A stretch of 64,000 nucleotides of DNA, from positions 44,095,920-44,159,919 of the forward strand of contig OY282606.1 in NCBI GenBank assembly GCA_958298945.1, read 5' to 3'. This stretch comes from Atherix ibis (Eukaryota; Arthropoda; Insecta; Diptera; Athericidae). The first letter of the stretch is position 1. Every line of letters begins with the position of its first letter. This document shows, one piece after another, positions 12,010 to 23,836 of this stretch. A program made the translations under genes and the position numbers. Below the pieces are notes generated by a model. It searched no databases. It was not told the origin of the DNA and worked only from the letters and a program-made list of their open reading frames with translations.

Positions 12010-12694
12010 TACCCAACTCTCAATCGTCTCTTCACCGTTGTTAGATGCACTGGTTTAGCGCGGCTTTTTTTAATTCGCACGAAGTATGAGGTGCTGTTAG
12101 CATCCGATTCCGTTTACAAATTGTGCAAATTAAGTGATTCTCAGTTAAATTATTAATTTAGGTACGCACCAGATTGTGATAAGCTCTGATGACTTCCGAT
12201 CAGATTATAACGTTCTAAAATTCTTCGAGGGTAATTCCTTGAAATAAAAAGTTAGATTTAACTTCGTTAAATATAGTAACAACGGCAGTCCGAACTTCAA
12301 AACTAATTTCACAATTTTATTTTCATATTTTGACATTTTTATCTAAATAGAATTTAATATCTTCAGATTTAGATAAATATTTAGAAAAAAAGGATAAAAT
12401 AAATTATTTTATGTTTCAATATATTGGATAAGGTTTAGACACAGTAAGATAGTAATAATATTGGATTTTCCCAAACAGCATCATAAAAATTAAACATTTT
12501 AATTTGCCGCGCCAGAACCACGTTCATTTCTAAAAATAAATTGATTGTGATACTAGCAAGCGAATCAGACGCGTTATTGCAAGGGAACTATATCCCAATT
12601 AAATATAGGGCGAAATAAACAGGTAAGCATTTCAAGTGTCAAAAGAAGACATTGAAATATGTAAGCGTTTCAACCGGCAAATTATAATATAAGA

Positions 12695-13015
12695 AAAGCG
12701 GCTACTGCTAGATTGGAAATATGTCTTTTGAGTCAAAATTTGAGGTTTTTTGGCATAAAGTGAAATATGTCTTTTTCACAGATCAATAGGATGGTAAATA
12801 AACCAGACATGGTGGAAGTTCCGTTATGATATGGGGATGTTTTGGTGGAGATAAGATTGAAAGTATTAATAAAATTAAGGTAGATATGAAAGGAAGCACT
12901 ACAAAGATATTCTTGATAAGCAAATTTTGCCCTCAGGATTCTGGATTTTCCAGTAAAAATTCACACGAATTATTACACTTTTCGCTAAAGAAAAACTGGA
13001 ACTATGAATAATGAT
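12695..13015 (+). pseudogene. Tc1-like transposase relic
   Basis: Plus-strand reading includes GGSSVMIWGCFGGDKIES (about 12,812-12,860), the conserved GG-S-V-M-V-W-G-C-F block between the first and second Asp of Tc1 transposases. It continues to a degenerate ILPSGFWIFQ. It stops before a readable DNDPKHT box. It is probably the transposase of the element whose right TIR ends at 13,167. Confidence 0.7.
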
Positions 13016-13169
13016 ACAATTTATCAATAAAAATATATTAAATATGATGAATTGATATGCGATTAAAATAAACTGTAAAAAGTAATATTGAAAAGTTTTT
13101 ATTTTGTTCCAAAAATATTCAAAAAATTAATTTTTTTTGGGTGGCCAAATACTTATGAGCGGTAGTGTA

Positions 13170-13952
13170 CTCGTACATGATGAAATTCAACTTTGGTAAA
13201 AAAAGATTATGGTTTTTATTTAAAATTTCAAGTCACTGAGAGTGATTTTTCTTAAATCTTAAATATCGAAAATTTGGTCGATATAATAAATTAAAAGACG
13301 ACGAAAAGGATTGCTTTTAGATGTGGGGGTGGAAAGAGCAAATTCGACTACAGCTCATTTATATGATTAAATATATATGTATATATGTATGGATTTGTGT
13401 GTTTATAGTCGTATCTACGTCTTCTATTTAAAATGATGCCATCTTAGCGTTCTACTTTTCTAAAGTTCAATGTATCTTTTTGTAGATAAAAGTGAAACTA
13501 TTTTTTTTTTTTTTTTGAGATGGTCACCGAGAAGTTGTTTATCATAAATAAATCTGTGCGTATTTTTGTTTAAAAGTATTTAATTAATTAAACAAATCTG
13601 CTTTCCATATTCATTCATAGTCCACGAAAAAAGCTCATTTTTTTTTTGTTGAAATATAACAAAGATAATATTTTTCTGTTATTATGAATCTGTGCCGAAT
13701 AATTGTGTTAAAATCTTAATTTATTGCAATTCTTAATTAAATTTCACCATTATTTGCGAATTTATTCTTATGCATGCACGTTTTTATTAACAAATCTTTG
13801 TACTCATTTAGAATATATTAAAATAATTTACGATTGAAATGACTAAACAATAATACTTTTATGATTAGATAGTATTACTTGATACCTCTCTATCAACCCC
13901 TAGTAAAACCGCCCATTCTAGTTATGTCTGTGACCTATCAATCTTATAAGGA
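13170..13952. other. AT-rich spacer
   Basis: No gene or repeat structure recognised between the right end of the Tc1-like element and the mariner beginning at 13,955. It contains a long T run at about 13,500-13,516. Confidence 0.4.
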
Positions 13953-13954
13953 TA

Positions 13955-15250
13955 CGAGGGTCATTCAACAAGTACTTAGCCTACAAAAGAAAAACGAAAA
14001 TTTAGGAAAGGTGGCAATTTATTTTTCCACATAATCTCCTTCAAGCTCGATACACTTGGCCCAGCGATGCTCTTACTTTTTTAACCCGTCCAAAAAATAC
14101 ATTTTCTCTAGGGAAGCAAAATAGGCCTCCGTGGCAACGATGACCTCCTCATTCGACCCAAATCTATTCCCGGCGAGTGATTTTTTCAGGTTTGGAAACA
14201 AAAAGTAGTCCCAGGGGGCCAAATCTGGAGAGTACGGTGGATGGGGCAGCAATTCGTAGCGCAATTCGACCAATTTGGCCATGGCGACGGCGGAGGTGTG
14301 AGCCGGCGCGTTGTCGTGGTGGAACAGCACTTTTTTCTTCGCAAATCGAGGCTGCTTTTTCTTCAATTCGACGTCAAATCGGCCCAATAAGTCAGCATAG
14401 TAGCGCCCCGTGATTGTTTTACCCTTCTCGAGGTAATCGATGTGTATCACACCTTGTGAATCCCAGAAAACGGTGGCCCTCACCTTTCCGGCCGATCGAA
14501 CAGTCTTCACCTTCTTCGGAGCACGTTCGCCGGGTGAAGTCCACTGTTTCGACTGTTCCTTGGTCTCTGGTGTGTACCAGTGAATCCATGTTTCGTCGAC
14601 GGTCACGAAACGACGCAAGAACTCCGCTGGATTGCGCTGAAACAGCGCCAGACACGTCGCCGATGTGGTCTCACGGTTGCGCTTTTTTTCCGGTGTGAGC
14701 AAACGCGGCACCCATCGTGCCGACAGCTTTCTCATGCAAAGTTCTTCGTGTAGAATATGATACACCGTTCCTACTGCGATGCCCACAGTCTCAGCTATCT
14801 CGTGAACCTTCAATCGACGGTCTCCCAACACGAGATCGTGGACTTTTTTAACGTTTTCCTCCGTAGCAGCCGTTTTCGGGGCACCTGGGCGTGGCTCATC
14901 AAAAACCGACGTGCGGCCACGAACAAACTCGTTGAACCAATTCTTGACGGTCGCCATCGAAGGAGAAGAGTCACCATACACAGCATCCAAGCGATCTTTG
15001 ATTTCGCTGCGCGGTTTCCCTTCCAAAAACAAGAATCTTATCACCGAACGATATTGTTCTTTTTTCATTTTTATGCAACCGACCGACACGCTCGCTTTCA
15101 AAGGCTCTCAAAACAAAACTAATGAAGGGAATCGACTGAAACTTCTAATGACAGTAGGCTACTAAAAGAATGTACTGCACGATGGTAAATTTCTTTTGTG
15201 ACAGCAGTTCCATCGGGCGGTGAGGCTAAATACTTGTTGAATGGCCCTCG
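13955..15250 (-). mobile_element. Full-length mariner element, recent copy A
   Basis: A 1,296-bp element with terminal inverted repeats (left cgagggtcattcaacaagta, right the inverse) and TA target duplications at 13,953-13,954 and 15,251-15,252. It encodes one transposase on the minus strand. A near-identical copy lies in the opposite orientation at 33,426-34,726, so the family was active recently. This copy is disabled by a single premature stop near the C-terminus. Confidence 0.93.
14073..15068 (-). pseudogene. Mariner transposase (D34D), truncated by a late stop
   Basis: I place the start at the Met of MKKEQYRSV (15,068), as in copy B (MEKEQYRSV), rather than at the upstream in-frame Met at 15,101. 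The paired HTH region spans roughly residues 1-110. The WVPRLLT linker is followed by the DDD core: VTVDETWIHWY (first Asp), HHDNAPAHTS (second) and YSPDLAPWDYFLF (third), with 34 residues between second and third. The codon after FLDGLKK is TAA (reverse of 14,073-14,075), where copy B has TTA (Leu). About 17 C-terminal residues (EHRWAKCIE...DYVEK) are therefore lost. The position before the third Asp is Trp where copy B has Cys. The protein is otherwise open throughout, so the damage is very recent. Confidence 0.9.
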
Positions 15251-15252
15251 TA

Positions 15253-15559
15253 TTTATAATTTAACAAAAAAAATTTGGTTAAACTGGCCATCAGAAATAG
15301 ATCGTGTCTGAACCCAAAAAGTCGATTTTTTTTTAAATGTATTTCAAATGAATAAGACAAAGCTCACAGTGTCCTACAATTAATACTTCCTCATTTAAAT
15401 ATGACCAGTGAATTCGTTCCAGTCCATTCTGAGAAAATTATGAGTACCAACTTGAAATCTATTTTCATCGACGCATTGATCGACTGTAAAATCGTCCATT
15501 TTCAGGTGGGTGCCAAAATTGTTTTCTTACGCTAATGCCGTCTATTTCTGATTTGAGAA
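15253..15559. other. Unassigned spacer
   Basis: No gene recognised in this short interval between the mariner and the older relic that follows. Confidence 0.4.
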
Positions 15560-16120
15560 ACTTGTGTAATCGAAAAAGAAGATTTCAAAATACGCATAAT
15601 TTAAAAATATTAGCTCTTATAAGAAGGCAACGGATAGTTTCCGGAACATGCAAAAATTTAATTTAATTCAATAGATGTCTCTCAAATTTGTCGATGCCAT
15701 CCCGAAGAGGGCTTTCTTAAAACTCCTAACAGCGTCTATATGATGCCATTGCCTTTCCAGAGTATGAAAAAGACTTCGCCTTCTTTGGAGCCGATTTAAT
15801 TATGGTAGTGAACCCATGTTCTATCCATGGTAATGAATTGCCCTAAAATTCGCTGAATTTTTCTTAAACAATTTCAAATCAGAGGCTGATGTGCAGATTT
15901 AAATGCATTTTTGTTTAGCATTAAGCTTTTTCTGATCCAGCTCATTGTATAAGATATGAAGCACCTGTTCATATGAAATGCCTAAAGCTTCTTTAATTTA
16001 ACGCATCTTTATTCGCCGGTCTACCAGAAATATGCCATGGACTTTATCGACAATTTCTGGTAAACTAACCCCTTTTTTGTCGTCTTAAACGTAGTTTATC
16101 ATTTGTGTGTGTCCTGCAGC
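15560..16120 (-). pseudogene. Old mariner transposase relic
   Basis: The reverse strand reads, in broken frames, VSYEQVLHILYNELDQKKLNA (about 15,930-15,985), matching the second HTH of mariner transposases. A segment with ICTSASDLKLFKKNSANF comes next. Then TMDRTWVHY (about 15,800-15,835) corresponds to the first-Asp box with D-E changed to D-R. KEGE.....SGKAM, like the KKAK..SAGKVMA block, lies near 15,750. Multiple stops show it is inactive. Confidence 0.6.
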
Positions 16121-16354
16121 GTCTAAATTCCGAAACCCAAAAAGTAATGGTGGAAGCTGATAGTGATGAACCTCCGGGTATTCTAACTTTAATTTTATAT
16201 CCTTTTATCCTCGTCAATTTTTTCTTTCAAATAAAAATACCTAAACGACCAGTAACACGATTGATGTCAAGTCAAGATAGTAAAGAGTTGCAAATAAATG
16301 GTTCTACAATTTGTGCTTCTGAAAGTAATATTAAATAAACCATACTTAAAATTT

Positions 16355-16560
16355 AAATTTCGAAATTTTACTTTATTGGTTGGATAGTCACCACGACATC
16401 TCTTACAGGAATCGATACTTCTAAGGTAATTTTTGATGATTGCACACATTTTGGACTGTAAATCGGCCCATCACTCGACGGATGTTGGTCTTCAACCACT
16501 CTAAAGTTTGAGGATTGTCTGCGTTAAAATGATCTTTCGCTTGTCATCGCTTTCGCTGTT
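16355..16560 (-). pseudogene. DD41D mariner C-terminal relic
   Basis: The reverse strand encodes QSKMCAIIKNYLRSIDSCKRCRGD (about 16,390-16,460), the C-terminal signature of the DD41D copies (VIENYLRSI.SCKRSRGGHL). The adjoining 16,460-16,520 segment matches 28,740-28,815 (gacggatgttggtct/gacgaatgttggttt). It is only a fragment. Confidence 0.6.
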
Positions 16561-18006
16561 ATCGTCCAAAATAAGCCACATTGCTGCGATTACTGGTCCC
16601 ACTGCTCCACTTCGTTTTCATTGCTGCATTATTTTGAATTATCCTATTTTCCATTTTGGAATATATTTATTATTTTATTTTATGTAGTTTTTTTTTTAAA
16701 TTTTTCTTTGATTGCACTGCCAAAAGCAAAAAGCACTGAATTGAAAATGATGAAATCGAAACAAAGATCAAATGTCGAAGAGATGAAGAAAAAAATCGTA
16801 GCGCGAACTATTTCTGACTGCACGAACTTTGATCTATATCACGTGTTATTACTATTCGAAAATGTTCGAAAATCGAGCCCGTAATCGAGACTATTTCATT
16901 TATCCACCGAAGTCCGAACTGAGATAGTAATTTGTCCATTGCTCGAAAGGTGTAATCGGAGGCATAAGACACAATCCACCAATGTGCGGTTAAAAACCTT
17001 TTAGCTCTAGGATCAATTCTAATTTTCCAAAAAATAACATTTACAAATCGTACATTTTGCGTTCCAAAAAACGTATAAATATTGTACCAGGTTTATAAGA
17101 GCTATGATTACACCGAGGTGGTGATTATGTGTTCACGCTCGTGCAATTATTACGTTTCTTGTGTTCGAACATAATAAGTACGTACTCTGTTAATTCAGAA
17201 ATGTTATTCGTACTCTTACAAGATAGATTGTACAAAGAAATGTTATTCCGTATATGCACAAATACAGTAAGTAATTTCAAACTACTATGGGCACACCTGC
17301 GTTTCACACAATTTATTAGCAATAGTGAATAGTTGATAAAAATATTTTACAATTATTTATGCGCATAACCAACCAGTTAATGTCAGAGGAAATGATTAAT
17401 TTTATGGACGTTACGGAAACAATTCGAAATAAACAATTATTTTCTAATCGAATGGAGTAAAAGTAACTTCCTTTTAAATCATTGAAGTATTTTTTTATTA
17501 AATATTAATAAATTTCTAGTATTTTGTAAGATATTTTCTAGGATAACATAAACTTTTGCCAATATTTCCATATACAAAGTAGTCTTAAGTGTGTAAAAAC
17601 CTTGTGGTGTCTATTAACATAGAAGTGTACTACAGTATGCAACCACCTTGATAACAATATATTCTCTAGAAATTTCTGCTTAACATATTAATTTATCGAC
17701 TAGTTACATTATTTCTTTGGAAGTTACAATTTAAATATTTTATTATTGCCTGAAATTTTAAAGAAAAGGAGTTGCAGTTTTCATAAAATATGCCCGAGAA
17801 CAATTATCAAGTTTCCGGTTTTGTTAGTAACAGGTAAAGTTTAATGTTTAAATTTTATTATACTCTTTGCGGAAGTCCTCAAAGTATTTTACTTTCTCAC
17901 TATGCCCCGATATAATAGAATTAATCTCATAATTTTTTCTTAATATTTACCTTAAGTTGAAACTATCAAGTTAAAAACAATAAAAAACTTCCTGAAATTT
18001 CAAACA
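16561..18006. other. AT-rich spacer, no gene recognised
   Basis: Short open frames at 16,621-16,884 (+) and 17,125-17,332 (both strands) show no family features. I see no repeat pair in this interval. Confidence 0.4.
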
Positions 18007-18008
18007 TA

Positions 18009-18887
18009 CGAGGTCTGTTCAAAAAGTATCGCGAATTTTTAATTTCCGCGGGTTGCGTATATTCGATTTTCGATTTTTTTTGTGGCGTTATGTTGGTACT
18101 CATGTCTCTCACTTATGGCGACAGGTTCGGTCATTTTGAATGTTCAGTTAATTTTTGACAGCTGCTTTGCTTGCACGTGTTTTGGCTCGTCTTCGATTTT
18201 TGCTCAATTTCGACCAAAAACAGCATCACATTAACATTGCTAAGGAGCTGTTGGACTCTGTCCGCGACGACCCAAATTTGCTCCAGAGGGTCATAACTGG
18301 TGACAAATTATGGGTTTATGGTTATGACGTAGAAACCAAAGCTCAATCATCCCAATGGAAGCTGCCGCACGAGCCAAGACCCAAATGCGCACCAAGTTCG
18401 GTCGAATGTGAAGTTTTGCTTACAGTTTTCCATCATAAGTTCTTACCACATGTTAGAACGGTTAATAAGGAATATTACCTGTAAGTTATGCGCAAGTTGC
18501 GCGAAGCAATCCGTCAGAAACGCCCGGATTTGTGGAAGAACAAAAATTAGTTTTTGCCATTTTTGGCCAAAAACAACACACTAAAAATGCCGCAGCCACC
18601 GTATTCCCCAGATCTGGCCCCTTTTTCTTGTTCCCGAAAATGAAGAGCCCCATGAAAAGGACGACGCTACGCTACGATTGAGGAGATAAAAACAGCATCG
18701 AAGGAGGAGCTGAACAATATCACAAAAAAAGAATTTTTGAAGTGCTTCGAGGATTGGAAAAAACGTTGGCACAAGTGTATAATATCTGGTGGGGGTTACT
18801 TTCAAGGGGACAAAATAAATATTCATGAATAAATAAATAATTTTTGAAAAAAACACAAAATTCGCGATACTTTTTGAATAGACCTCG
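18009..18887 (+). mobile_element. Mariner deletion derivative, copy 1 of 3
   Basis: An 879-bp element with TIR cgaggtctgttcaaaaagta and its inverse, flanked by TA at 18,007-18,008 and 18,888-18,889. The remaining coding region (about 18,150-18,832) belongs to a D34D mariner transposase related to the one at 53.4-54.5 kb. It begins only at the region just before the first Asp, so the whole HTH part is missing. It lacks the HHDNAPAHT box with the second catalytic Asp: NWFLPFLAKN replaces it (the copy-1 Trp codon itself is a stop). The copies at 36.5 and 44.6 kb have exactly the same two junctions. Here the first box also reads GDK instead of GDE, and stops interrupt the frame. Confidence 0.88.
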
Positions 18888-18989
18888 TATATTGCTATTT
18901 TGTTTCGTATAAAGTTTTTTTCAAAGCATTACCATCATAACCAGTGGAAAGTCATCAGTTTATTACGAAGTATGGCAGATAAGTATAGA

Positions 18990-19432
18990 GATATCAGTGA
19001 TATATTCCCTTTAAAATATTTTCCCTGAGCAACCATACATCGGCGAAGTCATTGAATCTACTCTGTAGCAAAATATCCTTCTGCTCGTCGGTTACATTCC
19101 TTTCGATCTTATCAACAGTACCAAGATGAGATTCTTTGAAGTGCTTTTTTATCTTAGAGAAAAAAAGTCACATGGATAAAGAAATACCACGTTAATAAAA
19201 GGGCTGAGAAACCGCAGTAATCCATTTTTCTGCTAAAAACTCATTGATAGAGATGAGCATTTTTCTGTACCTTTCAAGGACTTCTTTATTTAAAAAAACT
19301 TGTGACCGCACAAAATCCCTCACTTGTTACACATTTTCAACTAAGCAAGTTTCGTCTTCCATTGCTTCTTGCCCCTCCAACAATGCTTTATACCACCTAA
19401 ACACTTTATGCCACCAATAATTGCTTCAAAAA
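18990..19432 (-). pseudogene. Shortened mariner relic
   Basis: The reverse strand shows a KVFRWYKALLEGQEAMED N-terminal block (19,355-19,410). It jumps to ISINEFLAEKWI.AVSQPFY (about 19,205-19,250), then KHFKESHLGTVDKIERNVTDEQKD (19,080-19,155) and the C-terminal LLRENILKG. Both of the first two catalytic Asp boxes are absent, so it is an internally deleted relic of roughly 440 bp. Confidence 0.6.
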
Positions 19433-19785
19433 AAAAAAAAAACTGATGATAATTTAAAAATGTATTTTCGCCGGATGAGTAAAAGTCCCACATCTTTGTG
19501 ACAGCGTCACACTGTAGAATCTTAATATTTTAAAGACCAACGCTCTTCAATCAGGACTTTAGCTAATTCGTGCAGTATTCATTATGCAGTAGGATAACTA
19601 TCCAAAACGTCGTTCGAAATTATGTAGGCACTATCTATAAAATACAACAAAAGATATTTCTCATAGCCACAATCCCATAGAAATTAATGATGCTGAAGCC
19701 CGATCCATTCTCCAAGTAAGACTTGTTAAGGATCCTTCTGGAATCCTGAAACAAAATTTCAAAGGAAACGATAAAAAATCTAATC

Positions 19786-19843
19786 AACTGAATACTTTAA
19801 TCGTGTAAGCTGTCATCACTTACACGATTAAAAGTATTCAGTT
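19786..19843. repeat. Near-perfect 24-bp hairpin
   Basis: Arms 19,786-19,809 and 19,819-19,843 are reverse complements (aactgaatactttaatcgtg) apart from one extra T, with a 9-nt loop. It looks like an inverted local duplication. Confidence 0.75.
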
Positions 19844-20826
19844 TTCACATGTTCATTTGAATTTCTAATTTTTATTTAACTTTTTCATTAAAACCATAAT
19901 TGGTCTTATAATTTTGACTTGCAGTGTACGAGAATATATCTATTTGTTGTGATATAAATATCTAGCCCTCAGCAACATTATTCAATATACTTTTATATAA
20001 ATATGTTCCATTGAAGTCATCTCAAATTAAACAGATTAATTCTATCCTTTTTCATAAAACTAAACTTAAATAATTAATTACGTGCGAACAATATAAATAT
20101 CCCATTTGGCTAAATATTCCATTTGTGGATAGTTAAATAATAAAAATGTCATCATTTATAAGTAGTTAGTCATACTCACATAAATACGAACATTAACAAC
20201 GATGTGTCCTGAAAGGGTGAATCATTCTGCTTTGTGTGGATAGTCGACTTATATTTATTTAACATTTTTATGGCAATAACATGTTGAGCATGTACGTATG
20301 AATGTGTGTACTCGTATTCACATTTATAGAACTATCAAGAAAATTATATAATAAAATCAAAAGAAGAGCAGAATTCCTGCTAAAATAAAATGTTCGTAAT
20401 TTTGTCTTTATTATGTATTCAGAAACGTGTGAAACTCATCATATTCGCCTGCGTACGAGTACGTACAGTCCTCATATCCCCACATAATATTTATATTAAA
20501 ATCTTCAAAACTTTTCTATATTATCTGATTAATTAATAAAATCAGTTTACTGTTCCACATTATCCAGAATTACCGAAAACAATGTCTAACATAATTTTCA
20601 CAACACGAGCTTATCTTTAATTTTGTAGTACAACTTAATTAGACATGTTCATACATAAAAAAACTCTTTTTTTAGACACGTGGCTCGTAGAATTTATTTT
20701 TGAGGAGCTTTTATCAATTAAAATCTGCTTCCATTCACTAGAAACATGCTATTAAAAAATAAAGTTGGCACACTGCCGCAGGGTAGTAGTGAATACTTCC
20801 TAACTCATGCATTCTGTGCAATACAA
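19844..20826. other. AT-rich spacer
   Basis: No gene or element recognised. Confidence 0.4.
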
Positions 20827-20828
20827 TA

Positions 20829-21600
20829 CCACTAGTATAATCTTAAATCCGCTGTTTGGTCAAAGATGGCGTGAGTGGGCGTATCAAGTTTGACATCTGT
20901 CAACATTAATTAGTGCACATTGTCAGCAATTTCGTACAACAACATACATTTTTCCTTTGGTAATCATGTCTAGTTTTGTGCCAGAAAAAGAACATATGCG
21001 GGAAGGTCTGCTTTTCTGCTTCAATTTGAAGAAATCGGCTGCCGAATCGCATCGAATGCTTATGGAGGCCTATGGTGACAGTGCTTTATCGGAAACAACG
21101 TGCCGAGATTTGTTTCGTCGGTTCAAAGACGACACTTTTGACTTGTGAGACAAGAAGCGTGAAAATCGGCCTAGGAAGGTTGAGGACTATCAATTGCAGG
21201 CTCTTTTGGCCTGAAATTGGGAAGATTGAAATCTTCCATTGGGAAGATTGAAAAGATCGGAAAATGAGTGCCGCATGATTTGAATTATAGGCAAATGGAG
21301 CGACGCCAAAACCCATGCGAAATCTTGCTTGCCAGACAAAAAAGAAAGTCGTTTCTGCACCGGATTGTGACAGGCGATGAAAAGTGGATATATTATGAGA
21401 ATTCTGAACGGAAGAAATCGTGGATTGATCCCGGTCAACCATCAACATCTTCCCGAAGACCAAATCGCTTCGGACGGAAGACGATGCTGTGCGTTTGGTG
21501 GGTTCAGCAGGGTATCGTCTACTATGAGATGTTGAAACTGGTGAAACTGTCAATGCCCACCTTTGACTTAAAAACAGTGGATTTAAGCTTATACACCTGC
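20829..21600 (+). mobile_element. Mos1-type (mauritiana subfamily) mariner, deleted copy
   Basis: A 772-bp remnant bounded by mauritiana-type TIRs. The right end reads ggatttaagcttatacacct and the left is its imperfect inverse. TA flanks lie at 20,827-20,828 and 21,601-21,602. The plus-strand reading starts MSSFVPEKEHMREGLLFCFN (20,966) and carries the HTH start. It then jumps from the VEDYQLQALLA region to an imperfectly duplicated GKIEK stretch. It continues VPHDLN.RQMERRQNPCEILLA and the first-Asp box HRIVTGDEKWIYYEN. It stops after VYYEMLK, so the second and third Asp regions are deleted before the right TIR. Confidence 0.85.
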
Positions 21601-21602
21601 TA

Positions 21603-22270
21603 AATATGAGAAATTATGTATAAGACATCAATTACAATAATAAGAATCAGGTGTTTTCGAAATGGCATAGCTTCTTTCAGTGCGTTATGTATGGAATAGA
21701 ATATTATTCAAATGATCAGTTCGGTTTCGTTTTGATAGTGTTAATAGAAAGAAAAGGTTCAATTTTTCATCACTCTCACATAAAATAACTTCTCCATCTG
21801 ATTGTTGATTCAGGATTTCAACAATTCATGGTTTGTTTGCTGACATAATTTCACAAAAAATTACTGAGGAGCTTTAAATACCATTACTTCAGCGGTCATG
21901 TCTTATCTCCTAACCTGGACATCAAAAACTCATTTAACAAGAGATAGTTCCAAAAAAAATCTGACAGCTACCACATTACTAGCATCATTCTCAAAAAAGG
22001 AAGCCTAACTATGACCCAAGCCCAGAATAACCGCCACACACACTAGATTCTTCACTATATTTTGGAAAATGCCAAATATTAACTGAGCCTGACCCATTTG
22101 GCAAAAACTCTCGCCCTAAAAAAACCCAACATGGCTTCAATCAGCTGTCAAAAATACGTTGTCCGTATAGGAAAACTGCTTATGACTCATGATTACTTTT
22201 GATAAATTTCTCAAAAATATTCCCAAAGAATGTGCGCGATAATATTTTTTATCATAAAAGGAAATTGGTA
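21603..22270. other. Unassigned spacer
   Basis: No gene recognised between the Mos1-type remnant and the relic at 22.3 kb. Confidence 0.4.
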
Positions 22271-22274
22271 GGGT

Positions 22275-22640
22275 CTAAGTAAAGTTTCCTTGGGCGGCTA
22301 TGTATCGACGGAAGCGCTGTTTCCATTCTTCATAGCAGTGCTACTTGATTACACTGCTTTGAATGATATCGACAGTACAAAGATGATATCCTTTGAAGTG
22401 TTTTTTATTTTAAATTTGGGGAACAAAAAAAGTCGCACAGGCTTTGATCAAGTGAGCAGGAGGGGATATGGTTCTAGGAAACCACTAGAATTCCATTTTC
22501 TTCGAAAAATTTGTTGATGGAAATAGCCGTGTGACAGAGGGCGTTTTTATAGTAGAGGATTTTCAAGGATTTCTTTATAAACAACGTGGTTAACAGTTTA
22601 TTCTGGAGGCATAATTGGTTTTTTTTGACCACTCGAGCTT
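22275..22640 (-). pseudogene. Old mariner C-terminal relic
   Basis: The reverse strand reads broken TRLFPSTNFSKK, then CATFFVPQI (a decayed CDFFLFPKL), KHFKGYHLCTVDIIQSSVI and the C-terminal signature KQRFRRYIAAQGN near 22,285-22,330. It belongs to the same broad mariner family as the relics at 8.1-8.9 and 19.0-19.4 kb. Confidence 0.6.
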
Positions 22641-22736
22641 GTGTCGGTCGAGGATATTTGTCAATGTACCACTCTTCAATTTTATGTTGTTACTGAATCA
22701 TACTCTAAAATCAATAATTCATCATCAGTGATCATA

Positions 22737-23834
22737 TGTGTACAATTAAGCTTAAATCCGCTATTTTTTAGTCAAAAAACTCATGCTTTTGTGTATAAGC
22801 TTAAATCCATTCTCTCGGGCAATTTGTGGATACCACGTCAAAAAAATTTCTTCTCTTTTGAGGCAAACCCCTCATCAAGACATTTTCGGACGTCTTCCTA
22901 AGAATCGAAGTGTTGCTCAGCGAGCGCGTGGCCCATCGACGAAAACAGGTGGTAGTCGGAAGAGACCAGGTCTGGTGAATTACGGGGTGGGGTAGCATCT
23001 CCCAGTTCAGTGTCTCGAAACGGACCATTTTTGACGTGTGCGATGGTGCGTTGTCGTGGAGGGAAATCAGCTTATCATGTCTTTGTTGATAATACGTCCT
23101 TTTTTCGGGTAGAGCACGCTGCAATTTGATCAGTTGTTGGTGGTTGCGGTGGGCATTGACAGTTTCACCAGGTTTCAACATCTCATAGTAAACTGATCTC
23201 CCTACTGATCCCACCAAATGCACAACATCGTCTTCCGTCCGAAGCGATTTGGTCTTGGGGAAGATGTTGATGGTTGACCGGGATCAACCCACGATTTCTT
23301 CCGTTTAGGATTTTCGAAATATATCCACTTTTCATCGCCTGTCACAATCCGACGCAGGAACGACTTTCTTTTTTGTTTGGCGAGCAAGATTTCGCCTGCG
23401 TTTTGGCGTCGCTCCATCTACCTATCGTTCAATTCATGCGGCACCCATTCTCTGATCTTTTCAATCTTCCCCATGACACGCAGACGCATGGAAATGGCTG
23501 GTTGAGTAACACCCAATTGCTCCGCGAGCACGTTGTTTCCGATAAAGCACTGTCACCATAGGCCTCCATAAGCATTCGATACGATTTGGCAGCCGATTTC
23601 TTCAAATTGAAGCAGAAAAGCAGAGCTTCCCGCATATGCTCTTTTTCTGGCAAAAACTAGACGTGATTACCAAAGGAAAAGTGTATATTGTTGTACGAAC
23701 TTGCTGACAATGTGCACTAATTAATGTTGACAGATGTCAAACTTATAAAAAAATGTATGACGTGCCCATGGTAGCTTAATCCGCTCATTCACGCCATCTA
23801 TGACCAAACAGCGGATTTAAGCTTATACACCTGG
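22737..23834 (-). mobile_element. Mos1-type mariner, deleted copy in opposite orientation
   Basis: A 1,098-bp element with TIRs related to the 20.8-kb copy (right end agcttatacacctgg, left end tgtgtacaattaagctta) and TA flanks at 22,735-22,736 and 23,835-23,836. The minus-strand reading starts PEKEHMREALLFCFN near 23,650. It loses about 50 residues after SETTC by an internal deletion and then resumes through RQMERRQNAGEILLA, VTGDEKWIYFEN and the second-Asp box LHDNAPSHTSK. A frameshift follows, before the third-Asp region. An extra internal TIR-like stretch (tgtgtataagcttaaatcca) at about 22,791-22,810 sits before the true left end. It is not functional. Confidence 0.85.
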
Positions 23835-23836
23835 TA

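Larger units (their letters stand above)
10039..13167 (+). mobile_element. Tc1-like element, expanded by nested insertions
   Basis: The left end (10,039) reads cactgcaggccaaaagtata and the right end (to 13,167) is its imperfect inverse, ending ataagtatttggccac in reverse. Both are flanked by TA (10,037-10,038 and 13,168-13,169). A decayed plus-strand Tc1 transposase fragment near the right end matches this orientation. The 3.1-kb span is about twice a normal Tc1 element. The excess is explained by a LINE fragment, a minus-strand Tc1 fragment and a foldback MITE inside. Confidence 0.65.

Noticed and set aside
14177..14698. Open frames antisense or out of frame to the 14-kb mariner (also 33,962-34,246)
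   Set aside because: They are shadows of the GC-richer transposase gene and recur at the same relative positions in both mariner copies.
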